Shown: piece by piece, positions 16,664-26,381 of the stretch
Numbering within the stretch: position 1 is the stretch's first letter
Layout of the letters: every line of letters begins with the position of its first letter
Made by a program: the position numbers and the translations under genes
The notes under the pieces: model-generated
Told to the model about the DNA's origin: nothing
Databases searched by the model: none
The model's input: the letters and a program-made list of their open reading frames with translations, nothing else
Assembly (NCBI GenBank): GCA_016185395.1
Contig: JACPNR010000001.1
Location: 1 to 58,275 of the forward strand
Length of the DNA stretch: 58,275 nt
From: Candidatus Korobacter versatilis
Lineage (GTDB): Bacteria; Acidobacteriota; Terriglobia; Terriglobales; Acidobacteriaceae
Direction of reading: 5' to 3'

Positions 16664-17152
16664 ATGACCATTCCCAAGCGACACCCTGACGGCACCGAAG
16701 GCAAGACCTTCTTTGTGAGCACCGCAGCGGAGTCACACCGTTTCCTGCTCCAGACCGACAGGATGAAAAACCTCGTGATCGAGGTGCTCTACGAGTACAG
16801 AAAAACGGGCGAGTTCTTGTTGCACGAGTTCGTGATCATGCCGAACCATCTCCACCTCATCGTTTCGGTGCCAGAGGGGAGCTCGCTTTCGCGTGTGATG
16901 CAACTGATCAAGGGAAGGTCTTCCTACGAGGCGAAGAAGCGCTTCGGGATTCCCTTGACCATTTGGCAACGGGGATTCAGTGACGACTATCTTCCGAATG
17001 CGGAGAAGTACGCTTCCTTCCGCCGCTACTTGCTCGAAAATCCAGTGAAGGCCCGGCTGGTGGAGCGGTCCGAAGAGTATCCCTATTGCTCCTCCTTCCC
17101 CGGCGTGGTTCTCGATCCGTCACCGTTCATGTCGCGGGCTAAAGCCCGCTAG
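16664..17152 (+). CDS. REP-associated tyrosine transposase (RAYT, Y1_Tnp), 162 aa
   Basis: This is a single-strand HUH endonuclease of the IS200/IS605-like, REP-associated group. The HUH motif is in HEFVIMPNHLHLIVSVP (about residues 54-70). The tyrosine helix region is WQRGFSDDYLPNAEKYASFRRYLLENPVKARLVERSEEYPYCSS, which matches the family C-terminus. It seems full length and intact. It is bracketed by GGGCTTTAGCCC-type and GGCACGGCT-type palindromes, the expected substrates. RAYTs are usually domesticated single-copy genes that mobilise REPs rather than self-transposing elements. It may reflect transfer. Confidence 0.9.
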   Translation: MTIPKRHPDGTEGKTFFVSTAAESHRFLLQTDRMKNLVIEVLYEYRKTGEFLLHEFVIMPNHLHLIVSVPEGSSLSRVMQLIKGRSSYEAKKRFGIPLTIWQRGFSDDYLPNAEKYASFRRYLLENPVKARLVERSEEYPYCSSFPGVVLDPSPFMSRAKAR

Positions 17153-17200
17153 GAAAAACATTGGCGGCTCGTCGTACGGCACGGCTCGAAGCCGTGCCCT
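17136..17200. repeat. REP-like palindromes downstream of RAYT
   Basis: GCGGGCTAAAGCCCGC overlaps the transposase stop, and GGCACGGCTCGAAGCCGTGCC follows at about 17176. Both mirror the palindromes upstream of the gene, so RAYT and its REPs form one unit. Confidence 0.7.
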
Positions 17201-17438
17201 TTCTGGTGGCTTCGCGGCGCATCACCTGCCATGGTTTTCTTCTTGACAGCCAAAGGCCCGCGCGCGTATCTTCTCCTTTTGTTCGCCAAAACATTCGTTC
17301 ACGTTCTTTGACAACGGTAACGGAATCACCACGGATTCCCCCACGGATACCCGTCGGATCTCGACAGACTTTTCGCCGCAAGTCATTGATTCTACGAAGT
17401 CGACGAGAAAACCCTTCGGAATCCGTCGGGTCTGTCAC
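17201..17438 (+). other. Gene-free stretch with a promoter-like element and repeats
   Basis: TTGACA at about 17254 and TATCTT about 18 bp later resemble a sigma70 promoter pointing right, toward the convergent KefB gene. Downstream are GGATTCCCCCACGGAT and the near-complement GGAATCCGTCGGG. No ORF is convincing on either strand. A small RNA is possible but unsupported. Confidence 0.3.
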
Positions 17439-19154
17439 CTATGGCAGGACTTCCGCGCGCGTGAGCAGTTCTTCTTTCGCCTCGCGGCGCTCGTCTTCGA
17501 GGTCGCGGTGCAGGGCGGTGAGGACGACGTCGCGCAGCTCGCGGACGCTCATCAGGCGCGGGACGTAGACGAACGACGCGCCTTCGGCGTAGAGCTCTTC
17601 GGCGACGGGCAGGCGGTGGGCGGTGACGATCTTGAGCGCGTCCGGCGCGAGGCGCTGCAACTGGCGCAGCAGCCGGAGGTTCGAGGTGCCCTTGAGGAAC
17701 GGGTCGGGGATGGTCGAGACGAGCACGCGGGCGTCGGCGATGTTGGCGTGGTGCAGCGTATCGGAGTGGCCGATGTCGCCGTAGACGTTGGCGATGCCGC
17801 GGCGGTCGAGTTCCTTCTTGACGTCGGGATTGAAGTCCACCACGGCGAGCTTGCCGGCGAGGCCTGCGTCTTTGAGCAGCAGCTCGTGCAGCAGCGAGCT
17901 GGCGTCGAGCGAGAAGCCGAGCAGCACGATGGGGCGCGCGGGGACCTCGTGCGCTTCCTCCCCTTCGTGCGAGAGGTCGCGCATGCCGAGACGCACGAGC
18001 AGCGGGTTCACGCGCTCGAAGATCTCGTGGTTGAAGAGGATGCCGTAGGTCGAGGTCAGCGAGGTGATGACGAGCGTGACCACCATCAGCGAGAGCAGGC
18101 TCTCGGGGATGTGTCCGAGGCCGACGCCGAGCGAGCAGATGACGAGCGAGAACTCGCTGAGCTGCGAGAGGTTGAGCGCGGGGATGAAGCTGGCGCGGTT
18201 GCCGAGCTTGAGCGACCACAGGATGGGCGTGATGGAGAGGAAGCGCGATGCGGTGAGGAAGAGCGCAGTGGCGAGGGCGAGCAGCAGCATCTCGCCGGTG
18301 GGGCGGGGTATCTGCGCGCCGAGGGTGACGAAGAAGAGGGTGATGAAGAAATCGCGCAGGCTGATGGCCTTGGCGATGACATCGAGGTTGTAAGGAAACG
18401 TCGAGATGGAGACGCCGGCGATGAGCGCGCCCATCTCGCGCGAGAGCCCGAGCCAGGAGGCGAGCATGGAGACGCCGAAGCACCAGGCGAGCGCGCCGAT
18501 GAGCATGACCTCCGGCAGCTTGGCGATGGAGCGGAAGACGACGGGCAGCACGAAGCGGCTCATGAGCAGCGCGCAGGCGATGAGGCCGACGCCCTTGGCA
18601 AGCGAGAGCGCGAGCACGAGGGCGGTGGGATGCGCCAGGTTGGGCTGGACGGCGAGGAAGAGGATGGCCCAGATGTCTTGGAAGACGAGCACGCCGAGGG
18701 TGATGCGGCCGGGGAGCGAGTCGAGTTCGAACTTATCGTAGAGCAGCTTGACCACGATCATGGTGGAAGAAAGAGCCACAGCGACAGCGTAGTAAATAGG
18801 GGAGTAGGTTGCGCCGCCGCTGTGGAACCCGATCAGCGGCGCGAGCCCAAGTCCTAACGCGACGCAGATCAGGAATTGACCGATGCCGGCGGCCACGACC
18901 GGCACGCCTGCCTGGCGAAGCTTCTTCAAGTCGATCTCGAGACCGATCATGAAGAGCAGCAGGATGAGTCCGAGTTCAGAGATGGGCTCGATGTCGTGCG
19001 TCGAGATCCATCCGAAGCCCTCGGTCGGACCGATGACGACGCCGGCCGCCATGTAGCCGAGCACCACCGGCTGGCGGAGGTGCTTGGCGGCGATGGCGAA
19101 GAGAGTGGCCGCCACGATGGCGATGCCGATCTGTCCGAGGATGTCGATGTGCAT
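17439..19154 (-). CDS. KefB-type cation:proton antiporter with TrkA-N domain (CPA2), 571 aa
   Basis: The N-terminal part (about 1-385) has around 12 helices with CPA2 signatures (VLGYMAAGVVIGP, LILLLFMIGLEIDL, ALSSTMIVVKLL, VLVFQDIWAILFL). Residues about 405-520 form a RCK/TrkA-N-like domain (RPIVLLGFSLDASSLLHELL, LAVVDFNPDVKKELDRRGIANVYGDIGHSDTLHHANI). The usual GxGxxG is degenerate (GFSLDA), so nucleotide sensing may be altered. It probably exchanges K+ or Na+ for H+. Two tiny genes directly upstream on the same strand form an operon with it (10-bp gap). Confidence 0.92.
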   Translation of the reverse strand: MHIDILGQIGIAIVAATLFAIAAKHLRQPVVLGYMAAGVVIGPTEGFGWISTHDIEPISELGLILLLFMIGLEIDLKKLRQAGVPVVAAGIGQFLICVALGLGLAPLIGFHSGGATYSPIYYAVAVALSSTMIVVKLLYDKFELDSLPGRITLGVLVFQDIWAILFLAVQPNLAHPTALVLALSLAKGVGLIACALLMSRFVLPVVFRSIAKLPEVMLIGALAWCFGVSMLASWLGLSREMGALIAGVSISTFPYNLDVIAKAISLRDFFITLFFVTLGAQIPRPTGEMLLLALATALFLTASRFLSITPILWSLKLGNRASFIPALNLSQLSEFSLVICSLGVGLGHIPESLLSLMVVTLVITSLTSTYGILFNHEIFERVNPLLVRLGMRDLSHEGEEAHEVPARPIVLLGFSLDASSLLHELLLKDAGLAGKLAVVDFNPDVKKELDRRGIANVYGDIGHSDTLHHANIADARVLVSTIPDPFLKGTSNLRLLRQLQRLAPDALKIVTAHRLPVAEELYAEGASFVYVPRLMSVRELRDVVLTALHRDLEDERREAKEELLTRAEVLP

Positions 19155-19164
19155 TGTTTTTTGT

Positions 19165-19284
19165 CTATGGAGTCTTGTTTTCGTCGAGCTGTTTGCTGCG
19201 ACGGCGTGAGTGCCGCTCGACCACCACCAGGAAGACGATGGCGCCGAAGATCATCACGCCGACGAGCCAGTGTGCGGGGTCCAT
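19165..19284 (-). CDS. Single-TM small protein, 39 aa, in kefB operon
   Basis: MDPAHWLVGVMIFGAIVFLV starts a peptide that is one membrane helix followed by a basic tail (VERHSRRRSKQLDENKTP). A strong AAAGGAGAA ribosome site lies 7 nt upstream, inside the end of the preceding gene. Its ATG shares one base with that gene's TGA (TGATG), so the two are translationally coupled. It ends 10 bp before the antiporter start. It is likely an accessory subunit of the antiporter. No family is recognised. Confidence 0.72.
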   Translation of the reverse strand: MDPAHWLVGVMIFGAIVFLVVVERHSRRRSKQLDENKTP

Positions 19285-19445
19285 CAGGCGTTCTCCTTTC
19301 GCGGCATGGGCGTGCCGCACTGCTTGCAGGGGACGGTCTCGGTGAGTTGGTGGGTGGCGACCTTCTGCTGCAGGCCGCAGCCCGGGCACACGCGCTCCAG
19401 CGCTTTCTGCACGGCGGAGGCGCCGGCAGCAAAAAAATGGACCAT
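19284..19445 (-). CDS. Small zinc-ribbon protein, 53 aa, first gene of kefB operon
   Basis: The start at 19445 is preceded by TGAGGATT. Two Cys pairs (CPGCG at about 20-23 and CKQCG at about 40-43) form a zinc ribbon of about 24 residues, with HQLTETVP between them. The N-terminal MVHFFAAGASAVQKALERV is helical. The stop overlaps the next start by one base, and the pair then leads into the antiporter gene. The protein may regulate the transporter or bind RNA. It is missed by gene callers because the longer overlapping frame is favoured. Confidence 0.7.
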   Translation of the reverse strand: MVHFFAAGASAVQKALERVCPGCGLQQKVATHQLTETVPCKQCGTPMPRKENA

Positions 19446-19499
19446 GGGAATCCTCATTTCCTCGGTTGGTCGAACAGAACGGCAGGACGCGGGCGTGAG

Positions 19500-19540
19500 G
19501 TGATTCTGGTTCCCACCCGAGCAAAACCGGCTCGGGCACC
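19500..19540. repeat. REP-like palindrome CCCACCCGAGC/GGCTCGGG
   Basis: Same family as the palindrome at about 16483-16512 (arms CCACCCGAGC and GCTCGGG). Confidence 0.55.
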
Positions 19541-19576
19541 CACAGTGCGCGTCAGGACGCTAGCGAGGAAGAGGTC

Positions 19577-19846
19577 TCAGCAGAGACGGGCGCAGGTGAG
19601 GTCGAGCAGGTCGGGAGAAGGCATCTCGTGGCAGCTCTCCGTGAGAGAGGCGTAAGCGAACGACCGCTCCACACGGAGGGTGAAGGGAAGCAGCAGCACG
19701 GCGAAGAACGCGAGCGAGGGAGCGGGCGCCTTGCCGTGTGCGCCGACGACGGCGATGGGCGTGGGCGTCTGCGGGCAGACCACGACGAAGAAGATCAAAG
19801 CAGCGGCGAAGAGAGCGCCCACGGCCGTGATGTTCTTCAGCGACAT
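19577..19846 (-). CDS. Hypothetical two-TM protein, 89 aa
   Basis: MSLKNITAVGALFAAALIFF is a first hydrophobic helix, and a second lies in APSLAFFAVLLLPFTL. The C-terminus contains three Cys (ESCHE, TCARLC). No family is recognised. The ATG is preceded by TAGAAT with a 6-nt gap on the minus strand and no ribosome site, consistent with a leaderless transcript. It is transcribed divergently from metK. Confidence 0.6.
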   Translation of the reverse strand: MSLKNITAVGALFAAALIFFVVVCPQTPTPIAVVGAHGKAPAPSLAFFAVLLLPFTLRVERSFAYASLTESCHEMPSPDLLDLTCARLC

Positions 19847-20161
19847 GGCGTCATTCTACATGGTTCGTGTAGTGGTAGCCGCCGGCGGACGAGTCGCCCG
19901 CCTCCACAGGGCTCTAGTAGCTTCCCATTCGCTGCAAAATCCGGCTTAAGAACCATGAAATGCAGCCATTTAGCGGCTTCCGCGTTGGCGGGGCGACATC
20001 GCTGGTAAAATGCTTGCTACATCTGAAGACAGTTCCGCGGCAGGCATCATTCGTACCCCTCAGTGCCTGGCGCACGCCGTGATGCTAGACCAGGACAATA
20101 GGCGCGGGCGGGACGCCCGCGCGACAGCCGGCGAGACGCCGGCGCTACCAAGGAGACACAA
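19847..20161 (+). promoter_or_regulatory. metK leader: promoter, alternative hairpins and REP palindromes
   Basis: TTGGCG (19985) and TAAAAT (20006-20011) can serve as promoter for metK, giving a leader of about 145 nt. In it, CAGGCA (20041-20046) can pair with TGCCTG (20064-20069), while the overlapping GCATCA (20044-20049) can pair with TGATGC (20079-20084). The two pairings are mutually exclusive, as in a switch. They are followed by two perfect GC hairpins (20102-20122 and 20127-20144). The leader matches no SAM riboswitch class that I can recognise by eye. The part left of 19980 holds an imperfect CCGGCGG palindrome near 19876. Confidence 0.4.
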
Positions 20162-21337
20162 GTGAGCAAGAGCCGTTATTTATTCACGTCGGAATCGGTG
20201 ACTGAAGGTCATCCCGACAAGATCGCCGACCAGATATCCGACTCCATCCTCGACGCCTGCCTGGCCGACGACCCGCACAGCCGCGTGGCGTGCGAGACGC
20301 TGCTGACCACCGGCCTGGCGTTCATCGCCGGTGAGATCACCACCAAGGCGTACGTGGATTTCCCCGCCATCGTGCGCGGCACGGTGAAGTCGGTCGGCTA
20401 CACGGACGCGAGCTATGGTTTCGACAGCGAGACATGCTCGGTCATCAGCTCGATCCACGAGCAGTCCCCGGACATCGCCATGGGCGTGGACCCGGGCGGC
20501 GCCGGCGACCAGGGCATGATGTTCGGCTACGCCACCAATGAGACGGAAGAGTTCATGCCCATGCCCATCCTGCTGGCGCAGAAGCTGACGCAGCGTCTGG
20601 CGGAAGTGCGCAAGAGTGGCAAGCTCGAGTATCTGCGTCCGGACGGCAAGTCGCAGGTCACGGTGGAGTACGACGAGCACCACAAGCCGGTCCGCGTGGA
20701 CGCGGTCGTCATCTCGACCCAGCATTCCGAGACGGTGGACAACAAGAAGCTGCGCGCGGACGTGCTCGAGCACGTGATCCAGGCGGTCATTCCCGCGCAC
20801 CTGCTCGACGCCGACACCAAATACCACATCAATCCCACGGGACGCTTCGTCGTGGGCGGCCCGATGGGCGACACCGGCCTCACCGGACGCAAGATCATCG
20901 TGGACACATACGGCGGCATGGGACGCCACGGCGGCGGCGCCTTCAGCGGCAAGGATCCGACAAAAGTGGACCGCTCGGCGGCCTACATGGCGCGCTACAT
21001 CGCGAAGAACATCGTGGCGGCCGGCCTGGCCGACCGTTGCGAAGTGCAGCTTGCCTACGCCATCGGCGTGGCCGAGCCGGTGAGCGTGCTGGTGGATATG
21101 TTCGGGACGGGCAAAGCCGACTTCCGCGAGATCGAGAAGGCGGTGCGCGCGAACTTCCAGCTCACGCCCAAGGGCATCATCGAGTCGCTGCAGCTGCGCC
21201 GTCCGATCTATCGCAAGACGGCGGCCTACGGACACTTCGGCCGCAAGGACCCCGACTTCACCTGGGAGCAGACCGACAAGGCTGCCGCTCTGCGTGAGGC
21301 GCTGCTCGGTCAGGCGACCGCGAAGGCAACGCGATAA
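20162..21337 (+). CDS. metK: S-adenosylmethionine synthetase
   Basis: MetK makes SAM from methionine and ATP in the cytosol. The start is GTG 20162 with AAGGAG 7 nt upstream. The signatures are complete: [82 protein letters not shown]. The 391 residues are typical. ahcY follows 181 bp downstream, so SAM production and SAH removal are grouped. Confidence 0.98.
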   Translation: MSKSRYLFTSESVTEGHPDKIADQISDSILDACLADDPHSRVACETLLTTGLAFIAGEITTKAYVDFPAIVRGTVKSVGYTDASYGFDSETCSVISSIHEQSPDIAMGVDPGGAGDQGMMFGYATNETEEFMPMPILLAQKLTQRLAEVRKSGKLEYLRPDGKSQVTVEYDEHHKPVRVDAVVISTQHSETVDNKKLRADVLEHVIQAVIPAHLLDADTKYHINPTGRFVVGGPMGDTGLTGRKIIVDTYGGMGRHGGGAFSGKDPTKVDRSAAYMARYIAKNIVAAGLADRCEVQLAYAIGVAEPVSVLVDMFGTGKADFREIEKAVRANFQLTPKGIIESLQLRRPIYRKTAAYGHFGRKDPDFTWEQTDKAAALREALLGQATAKATR

Positions 21338-21395
21338 GTACCGAGTACTGAGTACCGAGGGCAGGGCACGGCGAGGACCGTGCCCTGCCGCGTTA
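21337..21395. repeat. Word-like GTACCGAG repeats plus GGGCACGG palindrome
   Basis: GTACCGAGTACTGAGTACCGAG follows the metK stop, then GCAGGGCACGG ... CCGTGCCCTGC forms a perfect 11-bp stem (about 21361-21388). The latter belongs to the GGCACGG palindrome family near the RAYT. It could terminate metK. TAGAAT at about 21395 may start the ahcY transcript. Confidence 0.6.
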
Positions 21396-21401
21396 GAATA
21401 G

Positions 21402-22799
<1,398 letters not shown>

Positions 22800-22816
22800 G
22801 CGCATTCAGAGGAACC

Positions 22817-23359
22817 ATGAGTACTGCAGCCGTCATGCCGGATGCCGCGCGCTATCCGGTGGGGAAGTTCGAGATGCCGTCGAGCTTCACCGAAGCCGAT
22901 CGCAAGGGCCGCCTTACCGACATCGAAGCCCTGCCGCGCAAGATGCGCGAGGCGGTGAAGGACCTCACGCAGTCGCAGCTCGACACGCCGTATCGTGAGG
23001 GCGGATGGACCATCCGGCAGGTCGTGCACCACGTGCCCGACAGCCACATGAACGCGCTCATCCGCTTCAAGCTCGCGCTCACCGAGGATGTCCCCACCAT
23101 CAAGCCGTACAAGGAAGCGGAATGGGCGAAGCTGGCGGACGCCGCGATGGCCGTGGACGTCTCGCTCAGCCTGCTCGAGGCGGTTCACGCGCGCTGGGTC
23201 ACCATCCTAAAAGCGATGACGCCGGAGCAGTACGCGCGCAAGTTCAATCATCCGGAAATGGGCGAGCACACGCTCGACAGCTATCTCGCGCTTTACTCCT
23301 GGCACAGCCGGCACCACCTCGCGCACATCACGGAGCTGAAGAAGCGCAAGGGCTGGTAA
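22817..23359 (+). CDS. DinB/YfiT (BstA-like) putative metal-dependent transferase, 180 aa
   Basis: YPVGKFEMPSSFTEADRKG and the three-His pattern (VVHHVPDSHMN and WHSRHHLAHI) match the YfiT/BstA group of DinB four-helix proteins. They bind Ni/Zn, and in Firmicutes members act as bacillithiol S-transferases. A bacillithiol role is possible but unproven here. The AGAGGAACC ribosome site supports ATG 22817. It lies 17 bp after ahcY, probably in the same operon, and is followed by a strong palindrome. Confidence 0.88.
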   Translation: MSTAAVMPDAARYPVGKFEMPSSFTEADRKGRLTDIEALPRKMREAVKDLTQSQLDTPYREGGWTIRQVVHHVPDSHMNALIRFKLALTEDVPTIKPYKEAEWAKLADAAMAVDVSLSLLEAVHARWVTILKAMTPEQYARKFNHPEMGEHTLDSYLALYSWHSRHHLAHITELKKRKGW

Positions 23360-23378
23360 GTCCTTTGCCTTTGCTTTA

Positions 23379-23457
23379 CATCCCGAGCGAAGCGAGGGAA
23401 CCCCATCGCCACCAGGATGCTTGGTCAAGGTAGGGTTCCCTCGCTTCGCTCGGGATG
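23379..23457. repeat. Perfect 25-bp inverted repeat, 29-nt loop
   Basis: The left arm 23379-23403 (CATCCCGAGCGAAGCGAGGG plus AACCC) is exactly complementary to the right arm 23433-23457. It lies between the DinB-like gene and tldD. It could form a very stable terminator hairpin, but 25 perfect pairs exceed need, and it looks like a mobile extragenic palindrome. Confidence 0.9.
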
Positions 23458-23509
23458 TTCTTTCAACAGCCCACAGCTTCTCTCAAACCATTTATCATCA
23501 TCCGCTGCT

Positions 23510-24982
23510 ATGCCGATGAAAGAGATCGCCTCCTGGGCGCTGAACACGGCGAAGTCGCGCGGCGCGAGTTTCTGCGACCTGCGCATCGTGGACGAGCGCA
23601 ATCGCTCACTCGCCACCAAGAACGGCAAGGTCGGGCACGCGTCGGCGGCGGAGACGCTCGGTATCGGCATCCGCGTGATCGCCGAGGGCGCGTGGGGGTT
23701 CGCCGCGACCGACGACATGACGCGCGGGTCCATCGAACGCACGGCGGCGCAGGCCGTCGCGATCGCGCGTTCTTCCGCCACGGTGAAGCAATACGACGTC
23801 AAGCTGGCGGCGGAGAGGCCGGCGGTCGCGGACTGGAGCGGCCCGTGCGCCATCAATCCGTTCGGCACGTCCGTGGAAGACAACATCGCGTTGCTGCTGG
23901 CGGTGGATAAAGAGCTGACGTCGGTGAAGGGCGTGACGCTGGCGGAGGCGAACCTTTCGTTCCGCCGCTACGAGCAGTGGTTCTATTCGTCGGAAGGCGC
24001 GGATATCCACCAGGTCCGCACCACGACCGGTGCGGGTTTTGCCGCGTATTCCTTCCATGGCACGGAGATCCAGAAGCGGTCGTTCCCGAATTCTTTCGGC
24101 GGACAATTCCAGAACAAAGGCTACGAGCTCATCGGCGAGCTGAAGCTGGTGGAGAACGCGCGCCGCATCGGCGAGGAGGCGGTGGCGTTGCATTCGGCGC
24201 CACAGTGTCCGCAGGGCGTGGGCACCATCGTGCTCGATTCCTCGCAGCTTGGCTTGCAGATACACGAGTCGGTGGGGCATCCCATCGAGCTCGACCGCGT
24301 GCTCGGCATGGAAGCGAACTTCGCCGGGACGTCGTTCCTCACGCTCGACAAACTGCGCAAGCTGAAGTACGGGACCGAGCTGGTCAACGTGGTGGCCGAC
24401 GCAACGCCGGCGCACGGTCCCGGTCTCGGAACGTTCGCTTACGACGACGAAGGCGTGGCGGCGCAGTGCACGCCCATCATCTCGAACGGGCTGTTCACGG
24501 GATATCTTTCCTCGCGTGATACCGCGGCGATGATCGGGCAGGAGCGCTCGGGCGGCACGATGCGCGCCGAGGGCTGGAGCCGGTTGCCCATCATCCGCAT
24601 GACGAACGTGTCGATCCTGCCGGGCGAGAAGCCGTTGACGTTCGAAGACCTGGTCCGCGATACCGACGACGGCCTCTACATGCAGACGAACCGCTCGTGG
24701 TCGATCGACGACAAGCGCTACAACTTCCAGTTCGGCTGCGAGATCGGGTGGGAGATCAAGGGCGGCAAGCTCGGGCGCATGGTGAAGAACCCGTCGTACT
24801 CGGGCATCACGACCGAATTCTGGAACTCGATGGACGCCATCTGCTCGCGCGACCAGTGGACGCTGTGGGGCACTCCGAACTGCGGCAAGGGCCAGCCGAT
24901 GCAGACCATGGGAACGGGACACGGCGCTGCGCCGGCGCGCTTTCGGAATGTGGAGATCGGTTCGGCATACAAGGGAAGCTGA
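23510..24982 (+). CDS. tldD: TldD-type metalloprotease subunit
   Basis: The TldD subunit of the TldD/TldE heterodimer, a zinc protease that degrades unfolded or leader peptides (microcin maturation, CcdA turnover). The metal motif HESVGH (HExxxH) is visible at about residue 260, with the later Cys in PNCGKGQPMQTMGTGHGA. Length is 490 residues. ATG 23510 is chosen over an upstream frame that reads through the palindrome. Its TldE partner follows 7 bp downstream. Confidence 0.93.
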   Translation: MPMKEIASWALNTAKSRGASFCDLRIVDERNRSLATKNGKVGHASAAETLGIGIRVIAEGAWGFAATDDMTRGSIERTAAQAVAIARSSATVKQYDVKLAAERPAVADWSGPCAINPFGTSVEDNIALLLAVDKELTSVKGVTLAEANLSFRRYEQWFYSSEGADIHQVRTTTGAGFAAYSFHGTEIQKRSFPNSFGGQFQNKGYELIGELKLVENARRIGEEAVALHSAPQCPQGVGTIVLDSSQLGLQIHESVGHPIELDRVLGMEANFAGTSFLTLDKLRKLKYGTELVNVVADATPAHGPGLGTFAYDDEGVAAQCTPIISNGLFTGYLSSRDTAAMIGQERSGGTMRAEGWSRLPIIRMTNVSILPGEKPLTFEDLVRDTDDGLYMQTNRSWSIDDKRYNFQFGCEIGWEIKGGKLGRMVKNPSYSGITTEFWNSMDAICSRDQWTLWGTPNCGKGQPMQTMGTGHGAAPARFRNVEIGSAYKGS

Positions 24983-24989
24983 TTGCTGA

Positions 24990-26378
24990 ATGCTGAATAA
25001 AGACAAAGCGCAGCGCATCTTCGAGACGGTGCGGAAGTTCGCGACCGCGGACGAGGTCGAGGTCCTGATCGCGGGCGGCAAGTACGCGCTCACGCGTTTT
25101 GCCAACAACACCATCCACCAGAACGTGGCGGAGGAGAATTACATCTGCTCCATCCGCACCGTGTTCGGCGGAAGGACAGCGCGTTCCACGACGAACAAGT
25201 TCGATGAAGAGTCGCTGCGGCGCGCGGTGGCAGACGCCGAAGCGATCTCGCGCGTGCAGCAGCCGGACGCGGACCTCGCACCGCTGGCGGGGCCGGAGCT
25301 GGCGCCGAAAGAAAGCGATTCTCCCTCACGCCACTTTGAGTCGGCCGCGAAGCTGACTCCGGAAGACCGCGCGCGCGGCGTCCACGGCATCGTGGAGATC
25401 GCCAAGCAGAACGACCTGACGGCGGCGGGCATCTTCTCCTCGTCGGATTCGGCGGAAGCGATCCTGAACTCGAAGGGACTGGTCGCGTTCCATCAGCAGA
25501 CGTCGGCGGAGGTTTCGATCACGATGCTGGGCGCGGATTCCTCGGGTTGGCAGAAATTCAACTCGCCCGACGCTGCGCAGGTGAAGCCGCTCGAGCTGGC
25601 GCAGACGGCGGCGCGCAAAGCCAAGCAATCCGCCGCGCCGCGGTCCGTCGAGCCAGGAAAGTACACCGTGATCCTCGAGCCGGCCGCCGTGCTCGACCTC
25701 ATCGGCTTCATGTTCTACGATTTTGCGGGGCAGTCGGTGCTCGACGAGCGCTCGTTCCTCAACAACCGCATTGGGAAGACGCTGTTCGGGGAGAACATCA
25801 CCATCCATGATGACGTGCGGCACGCGCTGCAGTCCGGGGCGCCGTTCGATGGCGAAGGCGTGCGGCGCGAGCCGGTTGAGCTGGTGAAGAATGGCGTGGT
25901 CAAGAACCTGGTGTACGCGCGCGCGACCGCGGAGAAGATGAAGAAGTCGCCGCTCGCCTCGCAAGTCGGCGAGGTCCGCGTGACCGGGCACGGCTTCGCG
26001 CTGCCCAACGAGATGGGCGAGGCGCCGATGAACATCGTGCTGGCGGGGCCGGCGGCGGGCCACGCGAAGACGGTGGACGAGATGGTCGCATCGACCGAGC
26101 GCGGCGTGCTCGTCACGCGGCTGTGGTACATCCGCGAAGTCGAGCCTTACGAGAAGATGCTTACCGGCATGACGCGCGATGGCACCTTCCTGGTGGAGAA
26201 CGGGAAGCTCGCCGGCGGCCTGCGCAACTTCCGCTTCAACCAGAGCCTGATCGAGATGCTGCTCAACGTGGAAGCCATGGGCGAGCCGGTGCGCGCGAGC
26301 GGGGAAGAGGCCTTCGACATGGTGGTGCCCGCGATGAAGGTGAAGGAGTTCAACTTCACCGAAGTGACGAAGTTCTGA
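24990..26378 (+). CDS. pmbA: TldE/PmbA-type subunit
   Basis: This is the non-catalytic-looking partner of TldD. It lacks HExxxH and has the TldE blocks YALTRFANNTIHQNVAEEN, AAGIFSSSDSAEAILNSKG, QSVLDERSFLNNRIGKTLFGENITI and GVLVTRLWYIREVEPYEKMLTGMTRDGTFLVE. Length is 462 residues. Placement directly after tldD supports a heterodimer. Confidence 0.93.
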   Translation: MLNKDKAQRIFETVRKFATADEVEVLIAGGKYALTRFANNTIHQNVAEENYICSIRTVFGGRTARSTTNKFDEESLRRAVADAEAISRVQQPDADLAPLAGPELAPKESDSPSRHFESAAKLTPEDRARGVHGIVEIAKQNDLTAAGIFSSSDSAEAILNSKGLVAFHQQTSAEVSITMLGADSSGWQKFNSPDAAQVKPLELAQTAARKAKQSAAPRSVEPGKYTVILEPAAVLDLIGFMFYDFAGQSVLDERSFLNNRIGKTLFGENITIHDDVRHALQSGAPFDGEGVRREPVELVKNGVVKNLVYARATAEKMKKSPLASQVGEVRVTGHGFALPNEMGEAPMNIVLAGPAAGHAKTVDEMVASTERGVLVTRLWYIREVEPYEKMLTGMTRDGTFLVENGKLAGGLRNFRFNQSLIEMLLNVEAMGEPVRASGEEAFDMVVPAMKVKEFNFTEVTKF

Positions 26379-26381
26379 GGA

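Noticed and set aside
17139..17438. A 99-codon minus-strand frame between kefB end and RAYT
   Set aside because: Its end translates the GGCACGGCT palindrome (RKGTASSRAVRR) and it has no ribosome site.
17508..18857. A 449-codon + strand frame opposite the antiporter
   Set aside because: Antisense shadow rich in Glu/Asp/Gly/Ala without any motif.
20012..20161. Known SAM-I, SAM-II or SAH riboswitch
   Set aside because: None of the consensus core sequences I know can be aligned by eye. Kept only as an unclassified leader.
23417..23509. Longer N-terminus for TldD starting at 23417
   Set aside because: The extension would translate the right arm of the 25-bp palindrome and does not match TldD family starts.
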